Shown: positions 1-10,773, counted from the stretch's first letter. The stretch is 64,000 bases of DNA from Megalonaias nervosa (GCA_016617855.1 JAECUM010001739.1:1-64000); one strand, 5' to 3'. Notes: a model not told the origin generated them from the letters alone. Translations and numbers: made by a program.

Positions 1-129
1 GACATGGACATGATTAAGTTTAGAAACTTATTTTCAAAAGCACAAGCTATTCCGTTTGGATTTATAACAATAAATTTGCATGACCCCAGATCTCGATATC
101 GTATAGGTCTGGATAAAATATTTGGTTAA
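1..129 (+). pseudogene. 3' end of Polinton A32-type packaging ATPase (element A)
   Basis: The first 42 codons read through to a TAA and match the last residues of the complete ATPase at 21647-22318 almost residue for residue, both ending in the pattern FGFITINLHDPRSRYRIG. This is therefore the C-terminus of the FtsK/HerA-superfamily DNA-packaging ATPase of another Polinton, here called element A. The gene begins outside the window. As in the complete element, its stop codon lies a few bases from the inner edge of the right terminal repeat. The visible part has no break, but whether the whole gene is intact cannot be seen. Confidence 0.85.
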
Positions 130-133
130 TTAT

Positions 134-337
134 AGCAGCAGAGGGGGTGAACGACCAACGTTGAGTGACCAACGCGTAAACGAAACAAATAAAAAGCGCG
201 TCAGAGACAAAGTAACGAAATAAAGTTAGAGGTTGTGGTTTAACGTCACTGACCTTATTTTTTCAGCCTTCGTAGGAACCTTATTTTTTATAAAATAATG
301 TCTCAAGCAAAATGGTCTGTTCACCCCCTCTGCTGCT
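134..337. repeat. Right terminal repeat of Polinton element A
   Basis: The block starts with AGCAGCAGAGGGGGTGAAC and ends with the reverse complement of that string, GTTCACCCCCTCTGCTGCT. It lies directly after the ATPase stop codon, as the right terminal repeat does at 22335-22602. Its interior keeps a diverged version of the motif around ATTTTTTCAGCC and GTAGGAACCTTA seen in the other terminal repeats. The left end of this element lies before the window, so its target duplication cannot be tested. Confidence 0.8.
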
Positions 338-540
338 TTTCTAAACCAACAAGGATCAGCATTTGGCTAATCATACAGTAGCCTATATACAAATGGAGCA
401 AGGGAGATAACAAAAATTAATGGAGAGGGACACTGTGGGATCTATGATTCTCCATTGGAATTCGAATGGTAGATATTTCTTGTTAAATTAAATACTGACT
501 TTATATTACACTTTGTTTTTAATGCTACCAGAATTACAGA

Positions 541-812
541 ACTAATTTACGTGAACATTACAATGCTGTCGAGCATTTCTGCACACCTAAGGTTTCCGTC
601 ACCAATACTGAAGCAAAACGCATACCAAATTCGACCGATAAAATATTGCAATGCTTACCATTTGAAAACAGGCAATTGTCACCAGAATATTCTATTCAAA
701 ATAATATTAATTTTGGACACACCGGATACCACCCATGTGTTTTCTTGGCTCGCGATATGTCGGCCTATTCTGCGCATAGCTTTGAAAAGATGTAATGTTG
801 TTTATTAAACGT
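541..812 (+). pseudogene. Coding-like relic upstream of decayed polymerase
   Basis: One plus-strand frame stays open for about 80 codons here, with a protein-like composition (for example KVSVTNTEAKRIPNSTDK). It ends in TAA at about 811. It lies upstream of and in line with the decayed polymerase, so it may be that gene's N-terminal part. I do not recognise a domain. No start codon or promoter can be assigned. Confidence 0.35.
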
Positions 813-1098
813 GCAATGGAAATGAAATACATTACTTTGGGCTGTTTCTGTCAGCATTTCGATCCAGTAATTAGGCCAGGTTTATAGCTGGTTTTACAAA
901 ATGCAAGGCAACAATGCCAATAAATAGCAAGAGATGCTAAGCAAACTAAACTGATCGTGTAAAATAAAAATTAGTAAAGTTCAGCATTTCATAAAAAAAT
1001 AATCAGTTATGTTGAAGAGAGCCAACAAGGAATAGGCTGTAATGTGTTTACAACTTCTCGTTTATGGGAAAAAGATTGCTAAAGAATTTAGAAACAGA

Positions 1099-3956
1099 CT
1101 ATATGCCGGGGGGTAGATCATATGTCGATCTGCCAGCTAAAAATTAAAAACTCAAAATGTTGTATCAATGTCAAGAACAAAGATAACAAATGTTTTCAAT
1201 GGGCGTTATTATCAACGTTTTTCCTGGTAGATAAGCACGCCGACAGAATATCAAATTACATTTGTCATTCTAACAATCTAAACTTTTCCGGAATTGCAAT
1301 TTCCGTTTCCGAGTATCAAATTCCAGAATCTGAGAAACAAAACATTTTACTTTTGCCAGGTGGTATTAATGTATTTGGAGTAGATGATGATACTCAAAAG
1401 ATTTATCCAAGATATATCAACGATAGAGCCACTCAGATCTCGCGAAATCCAAACAAGCAACAATAAACTTGCTGTTCTATAAAAACCACTACTTGCGGAT
1501 CAAAAACCTTAACGGGTTGGTTGGTGGGCCGATTAACAAGCACAACGAAAAGAAACACTTCTGCTTAAGATGCATGCACGGCTGTAGGTCACAGCTGGTA
1601 TTAGATCGTCGTCTTGAATATTGTTCTAACGTACAACTAATATCTATGCCAGTTAAAGAGGAAAATATATTGCAGTCTACGAACTACAGACACAAGATGA
1701 AAGTTCCTTCTATAATCCTGTGCAAGGAGCAGAAAATAACCCTGATAAATCCTCGGCAAGAAAATTGCAAGAACATGTTCCTTGTGGAGAAGCACATAAA
1801 GTTGTATGTGTTATTGATTAAAGTTTATCAAAACCTGTTAAACTTTATCGTGGTTCCAATCCTGCTCTGTGGTTGTTGAAAAAATCTCATTAGCGAGGTT
1901 GATGCCATTATGATGTTGCTCGATAGTACAATGGAAATGAAACCTTTAACCGTAAAACAGGAAGTTGAATTTGCTTCAGCAAAAACATGTCACATCTGCG
2001 AGCAAGCTGTTTACGTCTGAACTTGGATCTGATCGTGTAAAAGATCATTGTCATATTACAGGTAAATATCGTGGGCCAGCTCATGACAAATGCAATCTTA
2101 AATATACTGCACCAGATTTCGTTCCTGTTGTTGCTCATAATTTCGTGATTAGAACTCTCATATTATTGTAGAAGCATTCGGCAACAAAGATATAATTAAC
2201 CGCCTAAACATCAATAACAACGATAAAATAAAATGCATTCCAAACAATACCGAAAAGTATATGTGTGTGTGTGACACTCGGCAAGTTTAGATTTATTGAT
2301 AGTTTACAGTTTATGGCGGCATCGTTAGATGAGCTTGCGAAAGGATGTGGAGAGTTTAATAATTTGACTCGTCATTTCGGTGACAAAGCAAATTTATTTA
2401 CAAGAAAATGTATCTTTCCTTATGGATGTTTTGACGATGGAGCAGACTTAATGAAACAAGTTTACCTGACCAGGACAAGTTTTATTCTCGATTAAATCTT
2501 GAAAGTGTTAGCGATGACGACTATGCTTACGCTCAGCAAACCGAGAATGAATTCGACTATAAAACCTTTGGTGATTATCATGACTTATATCTGATCACTG
2601 ATGTGTTGTTGCTCGCAGATATATTGGAAAATATCAGCGATGTCAGCGCAGATAACTACGGACTTGACCCAGCATTGTATTACTCAGCATCAGGACTACG
2701 TTGGGACGCATTACTAAGCACAGTAAAATAAAATTAGAGCTGTTAACATGTCCTGACATGTTTTGTTTCATAGAACGTTGAATCAGAGGAGGAATAAGCT
2801 TTATAACAAAAAATATGCTGTAGCTAATAACAAGTACATTAGCAACAATGATAAGACATTGCCGTCGTTTTCATAGTTTATTTGGATTACAATAGCCTCT
2901 ACGACCATGCAATGTCACAGCCAATACCGTATGACGGATTTCATTGGATAAATCCGGATCAGTTTTTCAACGAAACCGATAAAACTTTACCTGATAATAT
3001 TGGTTATTTTATTGATCTTGATCTTGACTATTCCTTTGATCTTCACGACTCTCATAACGACTATCTATTTTGTCTGAGTCAATGCTGATCGATTACAGCT
3101 TGTTATCAGAGAAACAACGCAGTTACTCATCTAATTCCAGCATTAGTGGTAAATCAGTTGTTCAAAACTAGCACCAAATCTTCTTGACAAATGGAGATAT
3201 ATTTTGCACTATAAATATCTGAAACAGGCACTTGATCATGGCCCGGTACTAAGAAAAATTCATCATGTGTTAAAATTTAATCAGTAGTGCTGGATGAAAG
3301 ATTGTATCGACTCTAATACTAGATCAAGAGCTGCTGAAGCAACAGAATTTCAGAAAAAACGTCTTCAAGCTCATGAACAATAGTGTCTTCGGATTGACCA
3401 TGGAAAACATCAGAAAGCGGGTCAATATTGAGTACGTCAATAACTCTCAACGTCGTTATAAACTTGTAGTATCTGATAATTTTGTTAGCATGAACATTTT
3501 AATGAAAATCTTGTCGCGATACGTAAGAGAAAGACAAACTTAAAGTTGAACAAACTAGTTTATGTTGGAATGGCAGTACTTGAGATATCAAAAACGTTAA
3601 TGTACCAGTTTCATTACAATTTTGTTAAGGTTGAGTGGCCTGATGCAGAGTTGCTATTTACAGATACTGATTCGCTCATGTACACGATAGAATCTGATGA
3701 TATTTGCATAGAATTTTATGAACACTGGGATCTGTTTAATCTTTCTAATTATCCTAGAGACAGCGGATATCACTGCGATGACAATAAAAATGTAATAGGA
3801 AAGTTTAGAGATGAAGTTTCTATGAAAATTGTAACGGAATTTATTGGATTACGAAGTAAAATGTATTGCTTAAAATTATCAGATAGTAAGGTTTTAAAAC
3901 GAGCCAAGGGAATAAAAGGAAATGTGGTCGGTAAAGTAATAGGATTTCACAATTAA
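1099..3956 (+). pseudogene. Decayed protein-primed-type family B DNA polymerase (Polinton/adintovirus type)
   Basis: Fragments in shifting frames follow the order of the Polinton/adintovirus family B polymerase. An N-terminal block contains NVKNKDNKCF (about 1170). A cysteine/histidine segment contains DHCHITGKYRG (about 2043) and VVAHNF. RFIDSLQFMAASLDELA lies near 2285, and DYHDLYLITDVLLLAD near 2572-2620. The palm region has LYDHAMSQP (about 2900) and the catalytic motif C, FTDTDSL (about 3660), followed by GLRSKMYCLK. There are at least six frame changes or stops, so no full-length protein is possible. The gene would replicate linear Polinton DNA by protein priming. The coding sequence breaks off exactly where the LINE begins near 3957. 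This polymerase type differs from the replication gene of the complete element at 16703-20212. Confidence 0.85.
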
Positions 3957-4990
3957 TAATAATAATAATGAGGACTTTGTATAGCCCCTAATCTTTAGAA
4001 GCTCTAAGCGCTTTACAACATTTGACAACACTTAAAAAACATATATAATGATATGATTACAAAAATAAAAACAAACACCACGAAATTAGAAACAGAAAAC
4101 ATGCTGTAAATATTTAAGGTAAGGATACATTATAAGGATACATTATTAGGTCTTTAAGTCTGTTCTTGCAGTTGAAATAGGTGAGTTTTAAGAGCGCTCT
4201 TGAATGAGATCACTGTGTCTTTGTGTCTAAGTGCAGTGGGCAATTCGTTCCACATTGCTGGGCCCTGGTATGCAAAAGAGCGTTGTCCATATGATTTCAT
4301 TTTCATAGTGGGAATAATGAGAATACGAGTGTCAGAAGAGGAGCGTAAGTATCTTGCAGGTGTGTACACATGGGTGAGGTCAGATAGGCATGTTGGACTG
4401 GAGCCCGTCAGTGAAACGTAGCACAGAGAACAAATTTTGTGTTTAATTCAGGATCGTATGGATAGCCAGTGTAGGGTAGAGAGCAGGGGAGAGGCGTGTT
4501 CTGATCGTGGTACCCTAAGGATAATCCGAGAAGCTGTGTTTTGAACTTTTTGAAGTTTTTGGAGTAGATATTGAGACGAAGTAGACAGAATTGAGTTACA
4601 ATAGTCCAGTCTTGAAAGTACTAAGGAACACACAAGTGTTTTAGTGGCATCAACTGAAAGATACTTGCGAATGGAGCTGATGCATCTCAGTTCAAGATAT
4701 GCAGCCTTAATTATGTTCATGACATGTTGGTGCAATGAGAGAGTACTGTCGAGAGTAACACCGAGGTTTCGTACTGACTGTGTGAATTTAATGTTGGTGT
4801 TGCTGATATTTATTGTCTGAGGTAAAGGATGTGAATGAGAAAGTCTTTGTGTTGTAATCAGAATGGCTTCAGTTTTATCATCATTCATCTGCAGCTTGTT
4901 ACATGTCATCCATGATTTCACATCGGAAATGCACCTCTCTACGCCTTGGATGGTAGCTTCAACTTCAGTTGGATGGGTAGATTTGTATAT
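3955..4990 (-). mobile_element. LINE 3' fragment (CR1/L2-like non-LTR retrotransposon)
   Basis: On the minus strand 4448-4921 encodes the C-terminal part of a non-LTR reverse transcriptase, with KLQMNDDKTEAIL, VRNLGVTLDS, SRLDYCNSIL and LQKVQNTASRII. The reading continues after a frameshift at 4154-4369, which has the usual carboxy-terminal pattern of CR1/L2-like elements (GPAMWNELPTALR followed by FKSALKTHLF). The 3' end falls at a run of TAA triplets at 3953-3970, as expected for LINEs that end in short tandem repeats. The 5' part of the ORF is missing, the typical outcome of incomplete reverse transcription. It has inserted into the decayed DNA polymerase and so is younger than that gene's arrival. 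Confidence 0.8.
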
Positions 4991-5069
4991 TTATAAGTCG
5001 GTGTTAGACGGTTTTAGTGGTGATGTTGAAATGATGGTAATAAATTCAAATTGTCACAAAATTTGAGAC

Positions 5070-5720
5070 GGCTGTTATAATAAGATCTAGTTTTTGCTAT
5101 ATCGATTATAAGAGATACTGTTCTGATGGAATTAATACATTTGCGTTGGGATATAAAATGTCTGATAGTGTTGATATTAGCAAGGTGGATATTTTAGATT
5201 GGTTATTACAGTAAGTCGCCAGGGATTTAATTTTTTTAAAAAAGGATAGTAAAAATTTGTTAAAAATATGAAATATAATGGAAGATATTACGGTGGAAGA
5301 TACCACGTTAAAAATGAAGATAATTCTCTTCCAGGATAAGCATATAACGATTGTACTTAACAACAAAAAATATAGCACATTCTTTTAAAAAAGAAACAAG
5401 ATAAAGTTGTCTCTTGTTCTTAATGATTATTCAGAATATTTTGATAAACTTTCTTTGATCACAAAAGAGTTCGTTAAAACTATTGACACTCTTTTTAATC
5501 CAATATCTCAAAACAAATGCACAAAAATTGCGGTAGATGATGAGCTAAAAATGTTACGTTAATAAGACAATAGTTTCTCGCGGAGACTTTATCAAAATGT
5601 TATGACCTGATTCTCTTATCAGCGGTAAAATTAATTTGTACTTGTTCTGTCATGATGACGAGAGTTATATTATTTCAAAAGATGAAACGTTAAAAATACC
5701 TCGAGAAATCTCTAGCAATT
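5070..5720 (+). pseudogene. Decayed gene of unknown function
   Basis: Several plus-strand stretches look protein-coding but are split by stops and frame changes. Examples are the segments containing GYKMSDSVDISKVDIL (about 5150), MEDITVEDTTLKMKIILF (about 5278), SLVLNDYSEYFDKLSLI (about 5410) and KINLYLFCHDDESYI (about 5625). Codon composition resembles the Polinton genes. I do not recognise the family. Lying beyond the LINE that cuts the decayed polymerase, it is plausibly a further gene of the same old element. No function is proposed. Confidence 0.4.
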
Positions 5721-5772
5721 TTGTGTGAAATATCAGATATAAAAATTGTAAACAATTTGTGTGAAATATATC

Positions 5773-6014
5773 AGTAGTCATATATAAAGGGGTGTTCTGG
5801 ATCAAACCCTAATTTGTTTGACGACGACAAGAATTCAATAGCATGTCCTTGACGAGTAAACGATTATGAAAAAGAGACTGTTGCCTCAATAAAGTTGTTT
5901 TCGTAGTTGTTTAGACTAACTTGAAGGGGCTATGGAAGGGGGGGGGGGAGAATTATGTTGTCGTCAAGTTCACAATAAGGGTTTGGGCCAGAACAGCCCC
6001 TTTATAAGACTACT
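5773..6014. mobile_element. MITE, about 240 bp, with long inverted ends
   Basis: The left end (AGTAGTCATATATAAAGGGG, then TGTTCTGG and AAACCCT) is repeated in inverse orientation at the right end (CAGCCCCTTTATAAGACTACT), with about 60 bp of imperfect terminal inverted repeat reaching GTTGTCGTCAAG. No coding capacity lies between. This fits a miniature inverted-repeat element. The superfamily is not recognised and no clear target duplication was found. Confidence 0.65.
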
Positions 6015-6344
6015 ATATCCCCTAAAACGACAGTCAATATCATGACAGGTGTGGGGCCTACAGTCAATAGTGACAATCGAACTCCTGATGTCCATTGGTT
6101 TCACCTGATGGGTGATTATAGAGACAAGGGGATATTAACTAAATTTTTGTACGATTCAAGGGGGCATCTTGTGATGGATATATCAATAGGTTTACTATTT
6201 ATAAATCTTGTATGAAGTTCAGGAGGGGAGCTTAAGAATTTTGGTTATTTCTAAATTTAAGATTATTATTAAAATAGTGCCCTAGAAAGATCCGAATCAA
6301 AATATGAATCAAAATCCCAATATCGGCTTTCACAGCCCGCTTAG

Positions 6345-6345
<1 letters not shown>

Positions 6346-6393
<48 letters not shown>
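6346..6393. repeat. (TG)n microsatellite
   Basis: About 24 uninterrupted TG dinucleotides, roughly 110 bp before the Polinton's left end. The short open frames on both strands here are products of the repeat. Confidence 0.95.
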
Positions 6394-6397
<4 letters not shown>

Positions 6398-6501
6398 ACT
6401 GAAAAAGACAGACAAAAAGACAGAGGCACCGCATATCCGAATTGTCACGATTGGAATATCGCTTGGCCATTTCCGTCAGGTTGTGAAATAACCTGGGAAG
6501 A

Positions 6502-6506
6502 AGTTG
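6502..6506. other. Left target-site duplication (AGTTG)
   Basis: AGTTG abuts the first base of the Polinton at 6507 and recurs exactly at 22603-22607, directly after the last base of the element. Integrase-generated duplications of Polintons are usually reported as 6 bp. Only 5 bp match here. Confidence 0.75.
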
Positions 6507-6775
6507 AGCAGCAGGCGAGGTGAACAGACCACTTGTCTGAATCGTCATTTGTCTAAAACATAAGGTTCCTACAGGGGCTGAAAAAAAAGGTCAATAACGC
6601 TAAACCGAACCTCTTAACTTTTATTATTACCGTATAGTTTGAAAAACGAATAATAAATCGTTTGGTTTAGCTCATTTTTGTTATTTTATTTTTGATTTTT
6701 TTGTTTTTTCTGTTATAATGCGTTTAGTTTACTCGGCGGGTCACTCAATTTTTGTCGTTCACCTTGCCTGCTGCT
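6507..6775. repeat. Left terminal inverted repeat of the Polinton
   Basis: 269 bp, starting AGCAGCAGGCGAGGTGAAC and ending at its inner edge with the inverted string GTTCACCTTGCCTGCTGCT. It matches the reverse complement of 22335-22602 nearly base for base. The two differ visibly at one base of the outer 20-mer and at an A-run. Interior landmarks are TAACGCTAAACCGAACC and GTATAGTTTGAAAAACGAAT. Confidence 0.95.
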
Positions 6776-6808
6776 GTAAATTAAATAGTCAGTATAAATA
6801 TTATTAAT

Positions 6809-8376
6809 ACGGTTGTCATCGGAGAACCTCATTCAGCTAAATTAGCACGAGAGCGACTAGAAGCAATTAAAAAATATTTACCTGTTCGTGATGCTGTCAA
6901 ACAACAACTACAACAACGACAAGAATCTCATGTTGAATTTGAAGAGGATACAAAACAATTATTTAAACCGATTGTCGAACCAACAAAGAAAATTGTTACT
7001 GCAACTGAGGCAACACAACGAGCTCTTGAAACATTACCTGCTGATATTGCCGGCCGTATTCAAGCTGCTCAACCAATATCAACGGCGCAAAAACAAAAAA
7101 TTCTCTTAATGAGCAATGCTGAGCTACTTGATAAATTTAATAATGAATTCACTGAGACAATTAATAGCATTAAAAACTTTAACAATTTAGCTGATTTTGC
7201 TGCTGCGAGTTTTAGTTATAGGGATAAATTCTTAAAACCTGATCATCAAAATATCATTAAATCCCGTGAACAATGGCAAAGAGTAATATACCGCATACTT
7301 GCTAACGTTGAGCAGATTAAATCAGATGATGAAATATACAGAGATTATAATAGGAATTTTAATCATATCGTTGATTTAACAAAGAAAGAAGCAAGACAAG
7401 AAAGAGAAGAAGCAAGAGAACGGAAAGAACGAGAAAAAGAAGAAGCAAGAGAACAGAAAGAACGAGAAAGAGAAGAAGCAAGAGAACAGAAAGAACGAGA
7501 AAGAGAAGAAGCAAAAGAACGGAAAAAACGAGAAAGAGAAGAAGCAAGAGAACAGAAAGAACGAGAAAAAGAAGAAGCAAAAGAACGGAAAAAACGAGAA
7601 AAAGAAGAAGCAAAAGAACGGAAAAAACGAGAAAAAGAAGAAGCAAAACAAGCTGCTACTGAAACAACATCGGAATCACAACCATCATTATCATTACCAC
7701 CGCCATTAAGATCATCACCACCAATGACAAGGGGGGGGGGGCAGCAAAAAAAATACAAGAAGAAAAAGAAGGATCAAAATATTGGTCGCCAGCCTCACAG
7801 AAAATTCTGGAAGAACAACGATCATCACCACCACGTGTACAAGAAACAAAAAAAGAACCATCACCTCCTCCACAAGAAGAGGATTTTATCCCATTTACAA
7901 CGGTAATAGAAGCTAAGGAAAAAATAAATAGAAGTATTGATAATATAAAAATCTATTTGCAAAGCCCTTTTCCACGTTATAATTGGGCTGAAAGAGAAAT
8001 TAACGAAGCTAATGATAATATCAAATTATTAGAAGAATTTTATAATAGATCACCTGAAAAATTATCAGTATTGGGTGAACAAATAAAAGAATATAAAAAT
8101 GAAATAAGAGAATTGAAAAATGATTTAGAATATTTTAACAAAGAAGGAAAAGGTCTCTCTATCGGAGGTGATTTTACTCTATGCCCTAATAACGTTATCT
8201 CTGACGTTGAACGACTAGAAATACTCATCGGAGGAAAACGAGCTGGTAATAATTCTCCAGAAATAATTAATGAAGCGGCCGATATTTGCAGACGGTTATT
8301 TACTGGCGGTATCATGGACGTTGATGTTTATCAGTCTCTTATTAACGAAATTGCCGATGACTACTACAGCGACTAA
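6809..8376 (+). CDS. Coiled-coil, KRE-repeat protein at the Polinton left end (frameshifted)
   Basis: The frame is open from just inside the left terminal repeat and runs through ATG 7109. The natural start is probably at 6809, where ACG stands in an ATG-like setting (TATAAATATTATTAATACG). About 100 conserved-looking residues precede ATG 7109. Residues of 7387-7650 form seven 11-residue units of the pattern EEAREQKERER, predicted as one long charged helix. A proline/serine linker follows, then a frame change at the G-run or A-run near 7732-7750. The C-terminal part (7957-8376) continues in another frame with more predicted coiled coil. I do not recognise the family. Its position next to the capsid genes suggests a structural or assembly role, which is inference. 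Confidence 0.7.
7387..7650 (+). repeat. 33-bp coding minisatellite (11-residue helix repeat)
   Basis: About eight copies of a 33-bp unit rich in GAA and AGA codons encode the repeated EEA(R/K)E(Q/R)K motif. The long open frames on the opposite strand here are shadows of this repeat. Confidence 0.9.
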
Positions 8377-8398
8377 GTACGTAATTAAATACAATTAC

Positions 8399-8407
8399 TA
8401 TAATAAA
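8399..8407 (+). promoter_or_regulatory. TATAAT-type start-site motif, pVI-like gene
   Basis: TATAATAAA runs directly into the ATG at 8408. This is one of a set of such motifs fused to start codons across the element. Confidence 0.5.
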
Positions 8408-8872
8408 ATGATCGTACATAATACTCAACGTGGACCAACCATGGTCAGGGTAATAAACTCACGATTACCAGTATACAAGAAAACCTACGGAGATGGACTA
8501 GGTGATGTTGTTCAGGGTCTATTTAGAAGGATAGCCCCAAAAGCAATATCGATCGCAAAGCAACTGGGAATGAAAGCTATTGATGTTGTTCGTGAAAAAG
8601 GTATTGGTGCTATGGGTAATCTCGCTGGTAAAGCATTTTCAGCGATTAAAGATAGGCTAGCACGATTAATAAGACGAAAACCTCAACCAGTAAAATTACC
8701 TAGTACTGAAGTAATGCCTGCAAATGTCAGTAAAATAATAAATCAAGTTGCTAATCAAAAACTAGCAGAGTTGGCTGATGTACCAATGTCAGAAAAAGAA
8801 AAAAGTATAACCGCTAGTCTGATAGCAGGAAGTGGTCTCACTTCCCGAAGTGGTCTTCGTTTTAGACGATAA
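8408..8872 (+). CDS. pVI-like minor capsid protein
   Basis: Intact, 154 residues from the ATG at 8408, chosen because it follows TATAATAAA and lies 31 bp after the previous stop. The frame is open further upstream only inside the preceding gene. An N-terminal KKTYGDGLGDVVQGLF segment is followed by amphipathic helices (IAPKAISIAKQLG and GAMGNLAGKAFSAIKDRL), then an arginine/lysine patch and a basic C-terminus ending GLRFRR. Amphipathic-helix proteins of this size, encoded just before the major capsid gene, are typical in Polintons and are compared with adenovirus protein VI, a membrane-active capsid cement. No catalytic motif is seen. The comparison rests on position and composition. Confidence 0.6.
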   Translation: MIVHNTQRGPTMVRVINSRLPVYKKTYGDGLGDVVQGLFRRIAPKAISIAKQLGMKAIDVVREKGIGAMGNLAGKAFSAIKDRLARLIRRKPQPVKLPSTEVMPANVSKIINQVANQKLAELADVPMSEKEKSITASLIAGSGLTSRSGLRFRR

Positions 8873-8876
8873 TAAT

Positions 8877-8886
8877 TATAATAAAG
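8877..8886 (+). promoter_or_regulatory. TATAAT-type start-site motif, major capsid gene
   Basis: TATAATAAAG directly precedes the capsid ATG at 8887. Confidence 0.5.
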
Positions 8887-10291
8887 ATGTTCAAGCGAAT
8901 ATCTGATCCCGCATTCGACATGGACGCACCAGTACTCAAAGATGAGTCTATGCGTGATTATCAATATTATTCTTATGACGCTCGAATTCCAGATCAGCGT
9001 GGACGAATTGAACTGCAAGTTCAGGATACAAGTAGGTATTTCCTACCCGCTGAGGCGTTTATTGAGGTTGAAGGTGAAATTTTAAAAATGGATAATACTG
9101 CATATGGAGCCGATGACAGATTTAGTTTTGTTAATAATGGTATTATGGCGTTATTTGACAGCGCTACGTATATGATTGATGGTAAAAATATTGAATCAAT
9201 TCAGAAAGACGTTGATGTTGCTACAACAATATTGGGTTCAGCAAGATACAGCGACGATTATTCAAGATCAGCTGGTCCATCAATGATGTTTGCGAAGGAT
9301 ACAACTGATTACCCTAACAACATACAATATAATATAAGACGACCTAGAAACAACGCCAACACCAATGACGCTGATGTGTGGCCGGTGGTTCATGGTGCTA
9401 ATTCAGAATTTAATTTAGGATTTGCATCACGTAAAACAATGTTGAAAGGTAATAAGAGATTTTCATGTGCAATTCCACTGTCACACATATTTGGATTTTG
9501 CAGAAATGTCAGAAAAGTTATTTTCGGAGCTAAACATACTGTTGTACTCGTACGAAAGGCTACAGACGATGATGCAATATGGCATCCCGCTGGTGCTGAT
9601 GATGCTGCGACTAGAGCACTTAATGGTAAAGTAGTATTAACCAAACTTTCATTATGGATGCCGGTGATGACTCCAACAATACCTGAAGAAGAACGTCTAC
9701 TTGCTTTTATGAATCAAGGTGGTAAATCAGCGTTGTCATGGTTAACAATGACCACAGATGCTGTTCAGAGTGCAATTAATGGTTTTATTTACATGGCAAA
9801 TAGCCTCTCAACAGGGAATAGCCGCACCACGACATATATTTATTGCGCTTCAGAATAATACACGTGTAGGTAATCAGATAAAAAGTTTAATGATATTTGA
9901 CAAACTTGGTGTTTCTGAAGTTTCTTTAAGAATAAATGGACATCAAGAACCATCTGAGGATATATTACTGAATTTCGATCAAAATCATGTAGCACGTGCA
10001 TATCATCGATTAATGACGTTCATGGGCCGTGATCAAAATATTGATACTGGTTTACAAATATCACAATTGGATTTTACAACCCTATATCCAATTTATTACT
10101 TTTCGCTCGAACATTTAGATTTAACCAGACAGTCAGTAGTTGATATACATTTTCGAGCTCGTGTTAACAGAAATATTGTAGATATTCCTAATTACAGGGC
10201 AATTGCTGTCATACTCAGCGATAAATCGATATTACTTGAAGGTGCTGGTGGACGAATGAGAGTCGTTGATGCGCCAGTAGAAAACATGTAA
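8887..10291 (+). CDS. Major capsid protein, double jelly-roll (frameshifted once)
   Basis: About 468 codons in two overlapping frames, 8887-9858 and 9758-10291, the normal size for a Polinton hexon-like protein. The N-terminus has AFDMDAPV and MRDYQYYSYDARIPD, followed by the first jelly-roll (RYFLPAEAFIEVEGEI, ALFDSATYMIDGKNIES). The second half contains IAAPRHIFIALQNNTRVG and FDKLGVSEVSLRINGHQEP. A single indel between about 9775 and 9815 splits the frame, with both sides well conserved. It forms the trimers of the icosahedral shell. It lies between the pVI-like and pX-like genes, as in other Polintons. The same N-terminal motif recurs in the relic at 51068. Confidence 0.88.
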
Positions 10292-10310
10292 TTAGATCGT
10301 TTATGAATAT

Positions 10311-10314
10311 TATA
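10311..10314 (+). promoter_or_regulatory. TATA fused to ATG, pX-like gene
   Basis: The string TATAATG places TATA directly on the start codon at 10315. Confidence 0.45.
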
Positions 10315-10773
10315 ATGTCGTATAATCACGTTAGTGTTAGTCTGACTCCTGGTCAGATTAAAAGGATACAATCAGCATCAAAAAATAACTGTGGATTAAA
10401 AATATCACTAAAGAAAGATCAGATGAGCGGTCCAAATAAATTATCTCTTACAGAACGTCAGCTCGGGTATTTCAATGAAGCCAAAAAATCAAATAAAGGT
10501 ATAAAACTTAATCTTTCTGCGGGTGCTATCAAAGATATCATTAAGACGGGTGGTATATTTCCACTTCTTGCAGCAATACCAGCATTAATAGCCGCTGCAG
10601 CTCCAGCTGTTGCAAAAGCAGCTGCATTAGGCGCTGTTGGAACCGCTGCTGGAATGGCATTAAAGAAAGCAACAGGAAAGGGAATCAAAAAAAAGGGAAG
10701 GGGTCTAAGATTACCAGGGACTCCACATTCATGGTACGGAAAGGGACTAAGATTACCAGGGACAGTTTATTGA
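10315..10773 (+). CDS. pX/core-like minor virion protein
   Basis: Intact, 152 residues from ATG 10315. An ATG at 10303 is in frame, but 10315 carries the TATAATG context. The N-terminus has two related halves (SLTPGQIKRIQSA and SLTERQLGYFNEAKKS), then LNLSAGAIKDIIKTGG. A strongly hydrophobic alanine-rich helix follows at about residues 80-118, and then a basic tail. The C-terminus carries GLRLPGT twice, 11 residues apart. This arrangement, helix-forming repeats plus hydrophobic helix plus basic tail, is common in Polinton virion genes and is likened to adenovirus core/cement proteins. The GLRLPGT sites may be cleavage sites for the protease encoded next, which is inference. Confidence 0.6.
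   Translation: MSYNHVSVSLTPGQIKRIQSASKNNCGLKISLKKDQMSGPNKLSLTERQLGYFNEAKKSNKGIKLNLSAGAIKDIIKTGGIFPLLAAIPALIAAAAPAVAKAAALGAVGTAAGMALKKATGKGIKKKGRGLRLPGTPHSWYGKGLRLPGTVY

Noticed and set aside
7359..7758. Three long minus-strand open frames rich in Leu, Phe or Ser
   Set aside because: They are shadows of the 33-bp coding repeat on the plus strand. All frames stay open because the repeat contains no stop in any phase.
9390..9644. 84-residue open frame antisense to the capsid gene
   Set aside because: Lies wholly inside the capsid coding sequence and shows no independent motif.
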